The notes under the pieces: generated by a model | Told to the model about the DNA's origin: nothing | What the model saw: only the letters and a program-made list of their open reading frames with translations | Database searches by the model: none | Position numbers and translations under genes: made by a program | NCBI RefSeq assembly: GCF_024172165.1 | Contig: NZ_JAMZEB010000002.1 | Location: 8,716,501-8,780,500, forward strand | Direction of reading: 5' to 3' | Length of the DNA stretch: 64,000 nucleotides | Origin: Nonomuraea thailandensis | GTDB taxonomy: Bacteria > Actinomycetota > Actinomycetes > Streptosporangiales > Streptosporangiaceae | Part shown: piece by piece, positions 24,354 to 32,616 of the stretch | Numbering within the stretch: position 1 is the stretch's first letter | How the letters are laid out: every line of letters starts with the position of its first letter

Positions 24354-25177
24354 AGCGGGCGCACCCGCTCGGGCGGTTGCGGCAGCCGCGCCCCCGCCGG
24401 CCGGCGCGGGGTCTTGGTGGCCACCCACAGGTACGTCGGCACGACCGGCAGCAGCAGCCTGAGCACCTCGCGCGGCATCCGCGACAGCACCGTCCTGACC
24501 ACCTTCCCCAGCACCCCGGGGAACAGCTCGCCCCCCGCGAACCGGGTCGGCGTGGCCAGCACGGGCAGGGTGTAGTCCCACACGTGGAAGGCGCGCAACA
24601 TCCGGCGCAGCCCGCGCCGCGTCCTGAACCGCTCGTAGTAGTGGTCGGCCCGCCCGAACGCCCGCACGTAGCGGTCGGCCAGCGCCGGCGGCAGGTACGA
24701 CAGGAACGGCAGCTTGTAGTGCGGCTCCATGACCCCGAGCCGGTTGCCGAGCCCGAGGTAGAGCACCCCGTTGTCGGACAGCACCCGGCGCATCTCCGCC
24801 ACCACCGCGTCGGGGTCGACCACGTGCTCGTAGATGTGGTTGAACACCAGCACGTCGATCGAGCCGTCGGGGAACGGCAGCGCCGTGCCGTCGCCGCAGA
24901 CGAACGCCACCCGCTCGCCGAACCGGTCGGCCGCCTTGCGCAGCCCCGGCACGTCGATGTCGATGCCCAGCGTGTGCTTCGCGCCGGCCTGCGCCAGCTC
25001 GTCGGCGATGAACCCGGCCGAGCAGCCCACGTCGCCGACGGTCAGCCCGCCGAGCGGCCCGTTGAAGTGCTCCAGCACCGCGATGATCTTCGCGGCCTTC
25101 CGCCGGCGCTTCGCCTCGTCGAGCATGGCGGACTGGAACTCCGAGTATTCGAGCTGCGCGACCCGTTGCTTCACCAC
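24350..25177 (-). CDS. SAM-dependent methyltransferase (Methyltransf_11 type)
   Basis: A 275-residue class I methyltransferase. Motif I is VGDVGCSAGFIADELAQ near residue 50, followed by GIDIDVPGL, the motif CGDGTALPFPDGSIDVLVFNHIYEHV and an LSDNGVLYLGLGN strand. The C-terminal ~100 residues are hydrophobic/basic, ending VLRLLLPVVPTYLWVATKTP, suggesting membrane association and a lipid-linked glycan or lipid substrate. The start is one of two adjacent GTG codons (25177, 25174); weak GGGGAA upstream. It is coupled by a GTGA overlap to flippase-like copy 1 and divergent from copy 2. Confidence 0.85.
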   Translation of the reverse strand: MVKQRVAQLEYSEFQSAMLDEAKRRRKAAKIIAVLEHFNGPLGGLTVGDVGCSAGFIADELAQAGAKHTLGIDIDVPGLRKAADRFGERVAFVCGDGTALPFPDGSIDVLVFNHIYEHVVDPDAVVAEMRRVLSDNGVLYLGLGNRLGVMEPHYKLPFLSYLPPALADRYVRAFGRADHYYERFRTRRGLRRMLRAFHVWDYTLPVLATPTRFAGGELFPGVLGKVVRTVLSRMPREVLRLLLPVVPTYLWVATKTPRRPAGARLPQPPERVRPL

Positions 25178-25272
25178 GGTTCCCCACCGTACCGACCTCG
25201 TGCGGACGCGCACGCCAATCGTGTGCTCCCGCCTGCTGGATTTGGGCGGAGAACCGCGCGTAACCTGAGCCA

Positions 25273-26232
25273 ATGCTCCGCCGCCTGCTGCGCGTCCTCC
25301 TCGCCCTGGTCGCGATCGGTTTCCTGGGCTACGGCCTGGCCACCAACTGGGACGAGACCACGACCGCGCTGGCCGCGATGTCGCCATGGGCGGTGCTCGG
25401 GTCGTTCGTGGCGGTGCTGGTCGGCCAGTTCTGCATGTTGCTGGCCTGGCGGGAGATCCTGGCGGGGCTGGGCACGCGGGTGCCGGTGCGGATCGCCGGG
25501 CGGATCATGTTCGTGGGGCAGCTCGGGAAGTACATCCCGGGCGCGGTGTGGGCGTACGCGGCGATGATCGACCTCGGGCGCGATCACGGGAGCCCGCCGC
25601 GGCGCACGTTCGCGACGATCTCGCTGGGGCTGGTGATCAACCTCGGGGTGGCGATCTCGATCGCCACCCCGACGCTGGGCACGCTGGAGGCGGTGCGGCG
25701 GGCCTGGTACTTCGTGCTGCTCGTGCCGGTGATCATCGTCTGCCTGCATCCCCGGGTGCTCACCTGGGGTCTCAACCTGGCGCTGCGCATCGCGCGCAAG
25801 GAGCCGCTGGAGAGCGTGCTGTCCGGCCGCACGGTGGTGGTCGCGGTGGCGTGGACGGCGCTGGGCTGGCTCGTCTACGGCCTGCACATCGGGCTCATCG
25901 CCGGCCGTCCCGACCTGTACGTGGTGGCGACGGGCGCCTACGCCTTCGCCTGGGCGACCGGGATCCTGACCGTGGTCGTGCCGGCCGGGGTCGGCGTCAG
26001 GGAGGGCGCGCTCGTGCTCGTGCTCGGGCCGATCGTCGGCACGCCCATCGCGCTCGCCGTGGCGATCGTGTCGCGGCTGGCGTTCACGCTGGCCGACGCG
26101 GCCGCCGCGGGCATCGCGTTCGCGCTCGGCCGTCAGGCGCCCAGCAGCGCCGTCGCGTACGCCGACCAGAACGGCTCGGGATCGACCGCCTTGACCCCCG
26201 ACCGCAACCTCTCCGGCTCTCCGGAGGCGTAG
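25273..26232 (+). CDS. Flippase-like/LPG synthase-type integral membrane protein (copy 2)
   Basis: A 319-residue paralogue of the protein at 23358-24353, with the same blocks: MFVGQLGKYIPGAVWAYAAM, TVVVPAGVGVREGALVLVL and SRLAFTLADAAAAG. About eight transmembrane helices are visible. The ATG at 25273 lies 95 bp from the divergent methyltransferase. The last ~34 residues (after ALGRQ) are Ser/Gly/Thr-rich and are encoded antisense to the 3' end of the GT4 gene, a 100-bp convergent overlap. It probably works with a neighbouring lipid-linked sugar pathway. Confidence 0.88.
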   Translation: MLRRLLRVLLALVAIGFLGYGLATNWDETTTALAAMSPWAVLGSFVAVLVGQFCMLLAWREILAGLGTRVPVRIAGRIMFVGQLGKYIPGAVWAYAAMIDLGRDHGSPPRRTFATISLGLVINLGVAISIATPTLGTLEAVRRAWYFVLLVPVIIVCLHPRVLTWGLNLALRIARKEPLESVLSGRTVVVAVAWTALGWLVYGLHIGLIAGRPDLYVVATGAYAFAWATGILTVVVPAGVGVREGALVLVLGPIVGTPIALAVAIVSRLAFTLADAAAAGIAFALGRQAPSSAVAYADQNGSGSTALTPDRNLSGSPEA

Positions 26233-27203
26233 AACCGCTCGATCGCCGCGCGCAGCGCCCCGGCGTCGCCCGGCTCGACCAGCAGCCCGTCCACGCCGTC
26301 GGTGACGTGGTCGGCCAGCGCGCCGACGCGGGTGGCGATCACGGGCACGCCGTGCTCGTGCGCGAGCCAGACGTTCTGGCTGGCCGTGGCGTTGCGGTAG
26401 GGCAGCACCAGCGCGTCGGCCGCGGCGAACAACCTCGGCACGTCCTCGGCCGCGACGTACCCGGGCCGCAGCTCCACCCGCTCGCCGAGGCCCAGCTCGC
26501 CGATCAGCGCCTTCGTCTCCTCCAGCCCGCCCCAGAACTCGCCCGCGACGGTCAGCGAGATCCCCTCGGGCAGCGCGCGCAGCAGCAGGTCCAGCCCCTT
26601 GTACGGCCGCACGATGCCGAAGAACAGCAGCCGGCGGTGCACCGCCCCGGCGGGCTGGTCACCGGAGGTCGAGGGCAGGTGCGGCGGCAGCCCCGCCACG
26701 CTGACCGGCTTCGCCGTGAGCCCCCTGGCCAGCGCGGCCTGCGGCTCGGAGTGGGCCAGCACGCCGTCCACCCGCTTGAGCAGGGCCTTCATCAGCGGCT
26801 CGTCGTACGGCTTGCGCTCGTGCGGCAGCACGTTGTGACACAGGGCGACGGTACGGGTCCTCCGCCCGATCCCGTGGAGGATGCCCAGGTAGGCGGGGAC
26901 CTGCACCGGGCTCAGCACCGCCAGCACCACCAGGTCCGCCGACCGCAGCCGCCGCCCGGCCGCCACCCACCCGTCCGGCCGCCGCCAGTCGAGCCGCCGC
27001 ACGGTCTTCGGGTAGGGCGTGCCCTCGGGCGCGTCGATCGTCTGCTGCCCCGGGTAGAGGAAGGACGGATACTGCGCGCGCCACGACTCGATCACCACGT
27101 CGTGGCCGAGCGCCGCCAGGCGGTGCGCCAGCTCGGTGGTGTGCTGCGCCCCGCCCCCCTTGTACGGATGGGTGGGGCCGACGATCGCGATCCGCAACGT
27201 CAC
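26133..27203 (-). CDS. GT4-family glycosyltransferase
   Basis: A 356-residue GT-B enzyme. N-terminal IAIVGPTHPYKGGGAQHTTELA and HNVLPHERKPYDEPL; C-terminal LFFGIVRPYKGLDLLLRAL, LRPGYVAAEDVPRLFAAAD and LVLPYRNATASQNVWLAHEHG. It looks like a lipid-linked-sugar mannosyl/glucosyl-type transferase. The GTG at 27203 overlaps the stop of the upstream GT2 gene (GTGA). A TTG at 27197 is better spaced from GGGGAGA and gives (M)RIAIVGPT, so the true start may be there. Its 3' end overlaps copy 2 of the flippase-like gene by 100 bp. Confidence 0.88.
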   Translation of the reverse strand: MTLRIAIVGPTHPYKGGGAQHTTELAHRLAALGHDVVIESWRAQYPSFLYPGQQTIDAPEGTPYPKTVRRLDWRRPDGWVAAGRRLRSADLVVLAVLSPVQVPAYLGILHGIGRRTRTVALCHNVLPHERKPYDEPLMKALLKRVDGVLAHSEPQAALARGLTAKPVSVAGLPPHLPSTSGDQPAGAVHRRLLFFGIVRPYKGLDLLLRALPEGISLTVAGEFWGGLEETKALIGELGLGERVELRPGYVAAEDVPRLFAAADALVLPYRNATASQNVWLAHEHGVPVIATRVGALADHVTDGVDGLLVEPGDAGALRAAIERFYASGEPERLRSGVKAVDPEPFWSAYATALLGA

Positions 27204-28129
27204 TCTCCCCGCGAGCGCACGATCAGGTCGGCGAGCAACGCCACGGACCCGATCAGCAGCCCGGACAGGAAGATCATGACGGTGTTGGCAGGGAAGTAGA
27301 ACGGGTGCTGGATCATGTCCCACACGCCCTTCACGAACCCGATGGCCACCAGCCACAACGCCGGCGGCATGAGCACCTTGAGCGGGTTGAAGTACATGAT
27401 CATCCGCAGCACCTGCAGGATGTAGCGGTAGGCGTCGGAGACGAAGCTGAACTTCGACTTGCCGGCCCGCTTGGCGTACTCCGTCGGCAGGTAGTAGACG
27501 TCGTGCTGGTTCGACAGGAACGACAGCGTGATCGTCGTGACGCAGGAGAAGCCGGGGGGGAGCAGCCGCAGGTAGGGCTTGGCCACCGCCTTGCGGAAGG
27601 CCCGCAGCCCCGAGTTGAGGTCGGGGATCTTCTGCCCGGCCAGCATCTCCGCCACCTTGCGGATCACGAACTTGGCCGGCACGCGCAGGAGCTTGTGCGA
27701 GCCCTCCTCGCTGGTGCGGGCTCCGACCACCATGTCGATGGTCGCGTCCTTCTCCAGGATCTGCACCAGCTCGGGGATGCGCTCGTTGGCGTAGGACATG
27801 TCGGCGTCGGTCCAGACGACGATCTCGCCCCTGGCCTCCTGCGAGCCGATGCGCCGCACGGTGCCGGCCCCGCCGTTGCGGTGGAAGGCCCGGATGCGCA
27901 GGTGGGGATAGTCGGGCGCGGCCTCCTTCAGCTTGGCCAGGGTGGCGTCGGTCGAGCAGTCGTCGACGGCGACCAGCTCGTAGGTGTAGCCGCTCGAGTC
28001 CATCGCCCTGGTGATGCGCTCCACCTCGTCGAGGACGTGGTCCTGCTCGTTGTAGCAGGGCAGGACGATCGTGACGTACGGCGCTTCTTCCACGGCGGTT
28101 CCACTCTTGGGGGTCTCAAGCGTGCTCAC
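27200..28129 (-). CDS. GT2 polyprenyl-phosphate glycosyltransferase (DPM1/GtrB-like)
   Basis: A 309-residue membrane enzyme. The GT-A domain has VTIVLPCYNEQDHVLDEVERI, the DDCSTDATL loop, WTDADMSYANERI (DAD metal motif) and PDLNSGLRAFRKAVA. Two C-terminal transmembrane helices follow (PPALWLVAIGFVKGVW; VMIFLSGLLIGSVALLADLI), as in dolichol/undecaprenyl-phosphate glucose or mannose synthases. It would supply polyprenyl-phosphate sugars to the GT39-like enzymes nearby (inference). The start is GTG 28129, (V)STLETPKSG. It is coupled to the GT4 gene through a 4-nt overlap. Confidence 0.9.
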   Translation of the reverse strand: MSTLETPKSGTAVEEAPYVTIVLPCYNEQDHVLDEVERITRAMDSSGYTYELVAVDDCSTDATLAKLKEAAPDYPHLRIRAFHRNGGAGTVRRIGSQEARGEIVVWTDADMSYANERIPELVQILEKDATIDMVVGARTSEEGSHKLLRVPAKFVIRKVAEMLAGQKIPDLNSGLRAFRKAVAKPYLRLLPPGFSCVTTITLSFLSNQHDVYYLPTEYAKRAGKSKFSFVSDAYRYILQVLRMIMYFNPLKVLMPPALWLVAIGFVKGVWDMIQHPFYFPANTVMIFLSGLLIGSVALLADLIVRSRGE

Positions 28130-28233
28130 GGGGGTCGAGGGTACTCTGCCCAGCCGGGAGGCGAGTCCACATCGGGCCAGCGGGAACTCCCGATTCCCGG
28201 ATCTTCTTCCCAGTCTGGCTCATCGCGGGCCGC

Positions 28234-30429
28234 TCAGGCGACCGCCATCCACACGTTCATCCGCAGGGACCACGTGCCGTCCGGCGCCTCGGTGAGCGAT
28301 CGCTCGTCCTGGCGCGTGACCAGCCCCAGGACCTGCGACGCCGCCCCGTACGGCGAGACCTGCCCCTGCTCGGCCCCCAGCACGACCGGCACCCGGCCCG
28401 CCGCGCGCACCCGCTCGGCCAGCCGCCGCACCTCGGCCTCGGTGGCCAGGTCGGCACCGTCCGGGCGGGCCACCTGCGCGGCCGGTCTGCCGCACATGCC
28501 GCGGACGACCTGGACGAACCGGTCACCCGTCACCCTTTCGACGGTCAGCACCGAGGCGTCGGCCGGGATCCTCGCGCACATCGCCTGCACCGCCGCCGCC
28601 TCTCCCCGCTCGACCGGCGTGAACGCCGTCCCGATCGAGGTCACGGCCGGGGGCACGAGGACGAGCACCACCGCTGCCGCCATGCCCCACTTCAGCACCC
28701 GCGGCCCGTGCCGGTCCGTGAGGCGGCGCAGCCTGGCCAGCCCGTACGAGGCGAGCAGGATCATCCCGGGGATCACGACGGGCACCAGGCGGCGGGCGGC
28801 CCACGGGTGGTCGGGGGTGATCTCGGGCCGCAGCAGCGTGGTGACGGTCGTCCAGCCCACGAGCGCGAGCGGCAGCAGCCACTCGAACGACGACCCGTCG
28901 CGCAGCAGCCTGCGGACGAGCAGGGCGGCGGCGATCGTGGCCAGCAGGACGGCGGGGGCGCCGACGTACCAGACCACCCAGCGCAGGGAGTCCTCGAAGT
29001 AGAGCCGGGTGCCGTCGACGGGCAGGCCGTTCGCCCGCTGGATCTGCATGATCATCTCGGCGGTGCGGCGGTCGTCGTCGCTGACGGGGATCCGGGTGAC
29101 GGTCTGCACCCACGGGCGCGCGTACAGGGCCGCCATCAGCAGCACGACCAGCACCGCCCCCGTCCTCGGCGCCCACTCCGGCAGGCGGATCCGGGCGAGG
29201 GCCGGGGCGAGCGCCGTACCGGCGGCGGTGAGCACGAGGACGCCCGCGCAGACGAACAGCAGCGGCCTCACCGAACCGGACAGATAGGAAAGGTAAGGAC
29301 GGGCCACCAGATACGCCGCCAGCATCCCCATCCCGGCCCCGGCCACCAGTCCCATCAGCAGCGGCGGCCCCACCACCCCCTCCGGCCTGCGGAAGCGCCG
29401 CATCGCGATCAGCAGCCCCGCGAACGCCAGCACCGGCAGCACGTCCCGCAACCCGTCCACCCTGACCAGCACGGCCAGCCCGAACACCAGCCCGGCCAGC
29501 AGCGCCCTGCCCCGCTCCCGCCGCGCGAGGGCGTCGTAGGCCAGGGCCAGGCCGCCGAACAGCAGGATCAGCGACGGGATCTCGCTGAACGTGGTGCGCG
29601 AGGTGTAGAGGATCGGCAGGCTCACGGCGAAGGCCACCGCCCCCACCGTCGCCCACCTCGGCCCCGCCAGCCTCGCCACCACCCCGGCCACCGCCAGCAC
29701 GGCCAGCGCACCCAGCACGGCCGGCACCACGTACGGGGCGCCCAGCCAGTGGCCGATCGCGAACAGCATCGGCGAGCCCGGCATGAACTGCGGCACCACC
29801 GCCCCGTCCACGTCGTAGAACCCGACGCTCTTGAACACCAGCGCGGGATCCGCCCCGCCGAACGCCTCGGCCTGGGCGGGGACGGGCAGGCCGCCGTGGG
29901 CGGCGATCCAGGCGGCGTACTGCGTGTAGGTGGCCGGGTCGCGCCTGACGGCGATCTGCTCGCTGTGCATGATCGCGTTGAACGCACCCGAGGCGGCGGC
30001 CACCCCCACGACGCCCGCCACCTGCCACGTGGCGGCCCTGACCCGCCCGAGGACGCCCCCGGCCGCACGCGACACCACCGCCCGCGCGACACCACCGGCC
30101 GCGCCACCGCCCGCCGCACCACCGCTGGCCGTTCCGCCGCTCGCCGCACCACCGCTCGCCACGCCATCGCGTGTCGTGTCGCCGCGTGTCGTCCCGCCAC
30201 TCGCCGCGCCGCCGCGTGTCGTGCCGCCGTGGGTGGGGCTCTCGCCCAGCCCGCGCGCGCCCAGCCAGCACAGCAGCGCCGCGAGCGGGACACCGAGCAG
30301 CGTGGCGGGCAACGGCGCGAACCAGCCGAGCAGCAGCAGCGGCAGACCCGCCAGCAACCAGCCCGCCACTGCCAGCGCGGGCAGCACGGACAGCGTGGCG
30401 AGCACCCGGCCGGGTCGATCGAGTTCCAT
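28234..30429 (-). CDS. Polytopic membrane glycosyltransferase (GT39/ArnT-like)
   Basis: A 731-residue protein with more than ten predicted helices. After two N-terminal helices and a Gly/Thr/Ala repeat loop, the luminal segment RRDPATYTQYAAWIAAHGGLPVP resembles the first external loop of GT-C enzymes that use polyprenyl-phosphate sugars. The C-terminal part after helix ~12 is an extracytoplasmic soluble domain (SVLTVERVTGDRFVQVVRGMCG). Donor and acceptor are unknown. ATG 30429 is the first good start, with no Shine-Dalgarno. It is divergent from another GT-C-like gene at 30664 across a 234-bp repeat-rich spacer. It lies about 100 bp upstream of the GtrB-like gene on the same strand. Confidence 0.82.
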   Translation of the reverse strand: MELDRPGRVLATLSVLPALAVAGWLLAGLPLLLLGWFAPLPATLLGVPLAALLCWLGARGLGESPTHGGTTRGGAASGGTTRGDTTRDGVASGGAASGGTASGGAAGGGAAGGVARAVVSRAAGGVLGRVRAATWQVAGVVGVAAASGAFNAIMHSEQIAVRRDPATYTQYAAWIAAHGGLPVPAQAEAFGGADPALVFKSVGFYDVDGAVVPQFMPGSPMLFAIGHWLGAPYVVPAVLGALAVLAVAGVVARLAGPRWATVGAVAFAVSLPILYTSRTTFSEIPSLILLFGGLALAYDALARRERGRALLAGLVFGLAVLVRVDGLRDVLPVLAFAGLLIAMRRFRRPEGVVGPPLLMGLVAGAGMGMLAAYLVARPYLSYLSGSVRPLLFVCAGVLVLTAAGTALAPALARIRLPEWAPRTGAVLVVLLMAALYARPWVQTVTRIPVSDDDRRTAEMIMQIQRANGLPVDGTRLYFEDSLRWVVWYVGAPAVLLATIAAALLVRRLLRDGSSFEWLLPLALVGWTTVTTLLRPEITPDHPWAARRLVPVVIPGMILLASYGLARLRRLTDRHGPRVLKWGMAAAVVLVLVPPAVTSIGTAFTPVERGEAAAVQAMCARIPADASVLTVERVTGDRFVQVVRGMCGRPAAQVARPDGADLATEAEVRRLAERVRAAGRVPVVLGAEQGQVSPYGAASQVLGLVTRQDERSLTEAPDGTWSLRMNVWMAVA
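30080..30235 (-). repeat. Low-complexity repeat inside the GT39-like gene
   Basis: Imperfect units of CGCCGCACCACCGCT / GTGTCGTGCCGCC type encode GGAASGGTTRGDTTRDG-like repeats in a loop between transmembrane helices. Frame is maintained. The same kind of expansion occurs in the glycosyltransferase at 5994-9152. Confidence 0.75.
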
Positions 30430-30663
30430 CGGAGGCTGAGCGTATCCAACCCTGACGCACCCACCGTCCACCCGCGCGCCACGGACTGCGGGGCCGCGAG
30501 GCACGGGGCATGGACGCGGGGCGGGCCGCGGGGCACGCGGCGCGGCGGCGCGGGGCGCGGACGAGCGGCGCGGGGCACGCGGCGCGGGCGAGCGGCGCGG
30601 GGCGCGGCGTGCTCGCGATCGCCGGTAGCGTACGGACGTGCCGGAGAAGCGGGAGGACATGCG
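30430..30663. other. Divergent intergenic region with GCGGGGC-type tandem repeats
   Basis: About 30500-30610 is built from imperfect GCGGCGCGGGGCACGCGGC units, strongly G-rich on the + strand, between two divergent membrane glycosyltransferase genes. The promoters must lie here; no clear -10/-35 pair is visible. GGGAGG at about 30651 serves as the ribosome-binding site for the right-hand gene. Confidence 0.55.
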
Positions 30664-32478
30664 GTGAGGCCGGAGGCTCGCGACGGGGAGCCCACGAGGA
30701 CCGGCCGCGGCCGGCGGCGCCTGCCCCGCGACCCGCATCGCCTGCCAGCACGGCTCCTGAGCCGGGTGGAGCGCCTCGCCGACCTGGCGCACGTCCTGAA
30801 GACCATCCGGGCGCGCGTCCTGAAACCCGCGACACGCCACACACCGGACAGCACCACGCCAGGCAGCACCACGCCAGGCAGCACCGCACCGCACAGCACC
30901 GCACTTCGGAGGCAGTGGGTGCGGCGGCACCGCTGGTTCCTGGCCGTTCTGGCAGTCGGCACCGTCCTGCGGACCCTGGCCATGCTCGGCTACCGCCCCG
31001 CCCTGTGGTTCCCCGACTCCTACACCTACATCGTCACCGTCTTCAAACCCCGCCCCGACCTCGTCCGCCCGGCCGGCTACTCGATGTTCCTCAAGCTGCT
31101 GGAGCCGCTGCACGCGTTCGGCGCGGTCACGGCGGCCCAGCACCTGCTCGGCCTGGCCACCGCCATCCTGATCTACCGGGCCGCCCGCCGGGCCCCCAGG
31201 TGGGCGGCGACGCTGGCCACGGTGCCGGTGCTGCTGGACGCGTACCAGATCGAGCTGGAGCACCTGCTCGTCTCGGACACGCTCTTCACGTTCCTGGTGG
31301 TCGCCGCCGTGGCGCTGTGCGCCACGCGCCGGACGGCGACCATCGCCGCCATCGGCCTGCTGCTGGCCGCCGCCACGCTCACCAGGACGGTCGGCCAGCC
31401 GCTGATCGTGCTCCTTGCGGCCTGGTTCGCGCTGCGCCACCGGCTGAGCCCGGCGGACGAACCGATCGGACCGGCGGGCGGATCGTTCAGGCCGACGGTC
31501 GGACGAAGAACGCCGGTCGGGCGAGAAGAGCCGGTCGGGCGAAGAAGGTCAGGCGGGCGAGGACGGCCGGGCGGGCGGAGAGTGCCGGTCGTGCGGTTCG
31601 GGCCGGCGGCCGTGCTGCTGGCCGCCGCGCTGGTGCCGATCGTCGCGTACGGCGCCTGGTTCTACGTCACCTACCAGCGCGTCGGCCTGGTCGGTGCGAA
31701 CGGCGTCTTCCTCTACGCCCGCACCATGTCCTTCGCCGACTGCGCCAGGATGGACCCGCCCCCTGACCTGAAGGTCCTGTGCGACCCGCGCCCGCCGGAG
31801 CGGCGGCCGCCCTCGCAGGAGTACATCTGGGCCAAGGACGCCCCACTGGTGCTGCGGCCGGGGATCACGTTCTCGAAGGAGAACGACGACCTGGCTGCCA
31901 GGTTCGCGATGCTGGCGATCACCACGCAGCCCCTCGACTACGCCGCCTCCGTGCTGGAGGAGCTGGGCCGCTCGTTCACCTGGGGCCGGCCGATCTACCC
32001 CGACGCCGAGATCTACGGCTACTACCAGTTCCCGGCGGCCCCGCCGGGGCCTCCTGGGCGCTATCCCGCACAGGTCGGCGCCGAGTATGCCAAGCTCTAC
32101 GAGCAGGGTGCGATCGGCACGGAGATCGTGGAGCCCTTCGCCGGCTGGATGCGGGCCTACCAGAGCATGGTCCGCCTGCCCGGCCCGGTGCTCCTGGGGA
32201 TCTTGCTCGTGCCACCGGTCGCGGCGCTCGCCCGCAGGCGGCACGCAAGCCGCCTCGCGGCGGGTCCGGCCTGGCTGGTGCCCTGGTCGGTGGCCGTTGT
32301 GCTGCTGATCACACCGGCCGCGGCCGCCGAGTTCGACTACCGGTACGTGTTGCCGGCCGTGCCCCTGGCCTGTTTGGCGGCGGCCCAGAGCCTCGGGCCT
32401 GGCCTGCTCCGACAGTCCGGTGGCGATCCGAGGGCGAAAGAGTTTGGCGATGATATTCCACCCAATGTCCAGCTCTGA
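30664..32478 (+). CDS. Polytopic membrane glycosyltransferase-like protein (GT39/PMT-like fold)
   Basis: A 604-residue protein. A basic N-terminal tail containing TTPGST repeats (about residues 1-85) precedes the first helix. Then comes RPALWFPDSYTYIVTVFKPRPDLVRPAGYSMFLKLLEPL, the Asp-containing first external loop typical of GT-C transferases. About nine helices follow, with an Arg/Gly-rich cytosolic loop (VGRRTPVGREEPVGRRR) and an external domain with FADCARMDPPPDLKVLCD (possible disulfide). GTG 30664 has GGGAGG about 10 nt upstream. It is likely to transfer a sugar from a polyprenyl-phosphate donor outside the membrane. It is divergent from the other GT-C gene and 138 bp before an LCP gene. 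Confidence 0.78.
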   Translation: MRPEARDGEPTRTGRGRRRLPRDPHRLPARLLSRVERLADLAHVLKTIRARVLKPATRHTPDSTTPGSTTPGSTAPHSTALRRQWVRRHRWFLAVLAVGTVLRTLAMLGYRPALWFPDSYTYIVTVFKPRPDLVRPAGYSMFLKLLEPLHAFGAVTAAQHLLGLATAILIYRAARRAPRWAATLATVPVLLDAYQIELEHLLVSDTLFTFLVVAAVALCATRRTATIAAIGLLLAAATLTRTVGQPLIVLLAAWFALRHRLSPADEPIGPAGGSFRPTVGRRTPVGREEPVGRRRSGGRGRPGGRRVPVVRFGPAAVLLAAALVPIVAYGAWFYVTYQRVGLVGANGVFLYARTMSFADCARMDPPPDLKVLCDPRPPERRPPSQEYIWAKDAPLVLRPGITFSKENDDLAARFAMLAITTQPLDYAASVLEELGRSFTWGRPIYPDAEIYGYYQFPAAPPGPPGRYPAQVGAEYAKLYEQGAIGTEIVEPFAGWMRAYQSMVRLPGPVLLGILLVPPVAALARRRHASRLAAGPAWLVPWSVAVVLLITPAAAAEFDYRYVLPAVPLACLAAAQSLGPGLLRQSGGDPRAKEFGDDIPPNVQL

Positions 32479-32616
32479 GTATGCTTTGCCGCGGAAACAT
32501 CACGTCCGGGTCACGGCCGTTCCCCGCGATCATGGCTCGGGGCACGCCGTACGTGACCTAGTCTCGTGGCGCGGAGCGACCAATCCGGCGGCGCAAGGAG
32601 TGGGGCTAGGGGGCGT

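Noticed and set aside
28708..30663. 5' extension of the open frame that continues into the GT-C-like gene at 30664
   Set aside because: It is antisense to the GT39-like gene and non-protein-like; a ribosome-binding site and conserved sequence place the start at GTG 30664.
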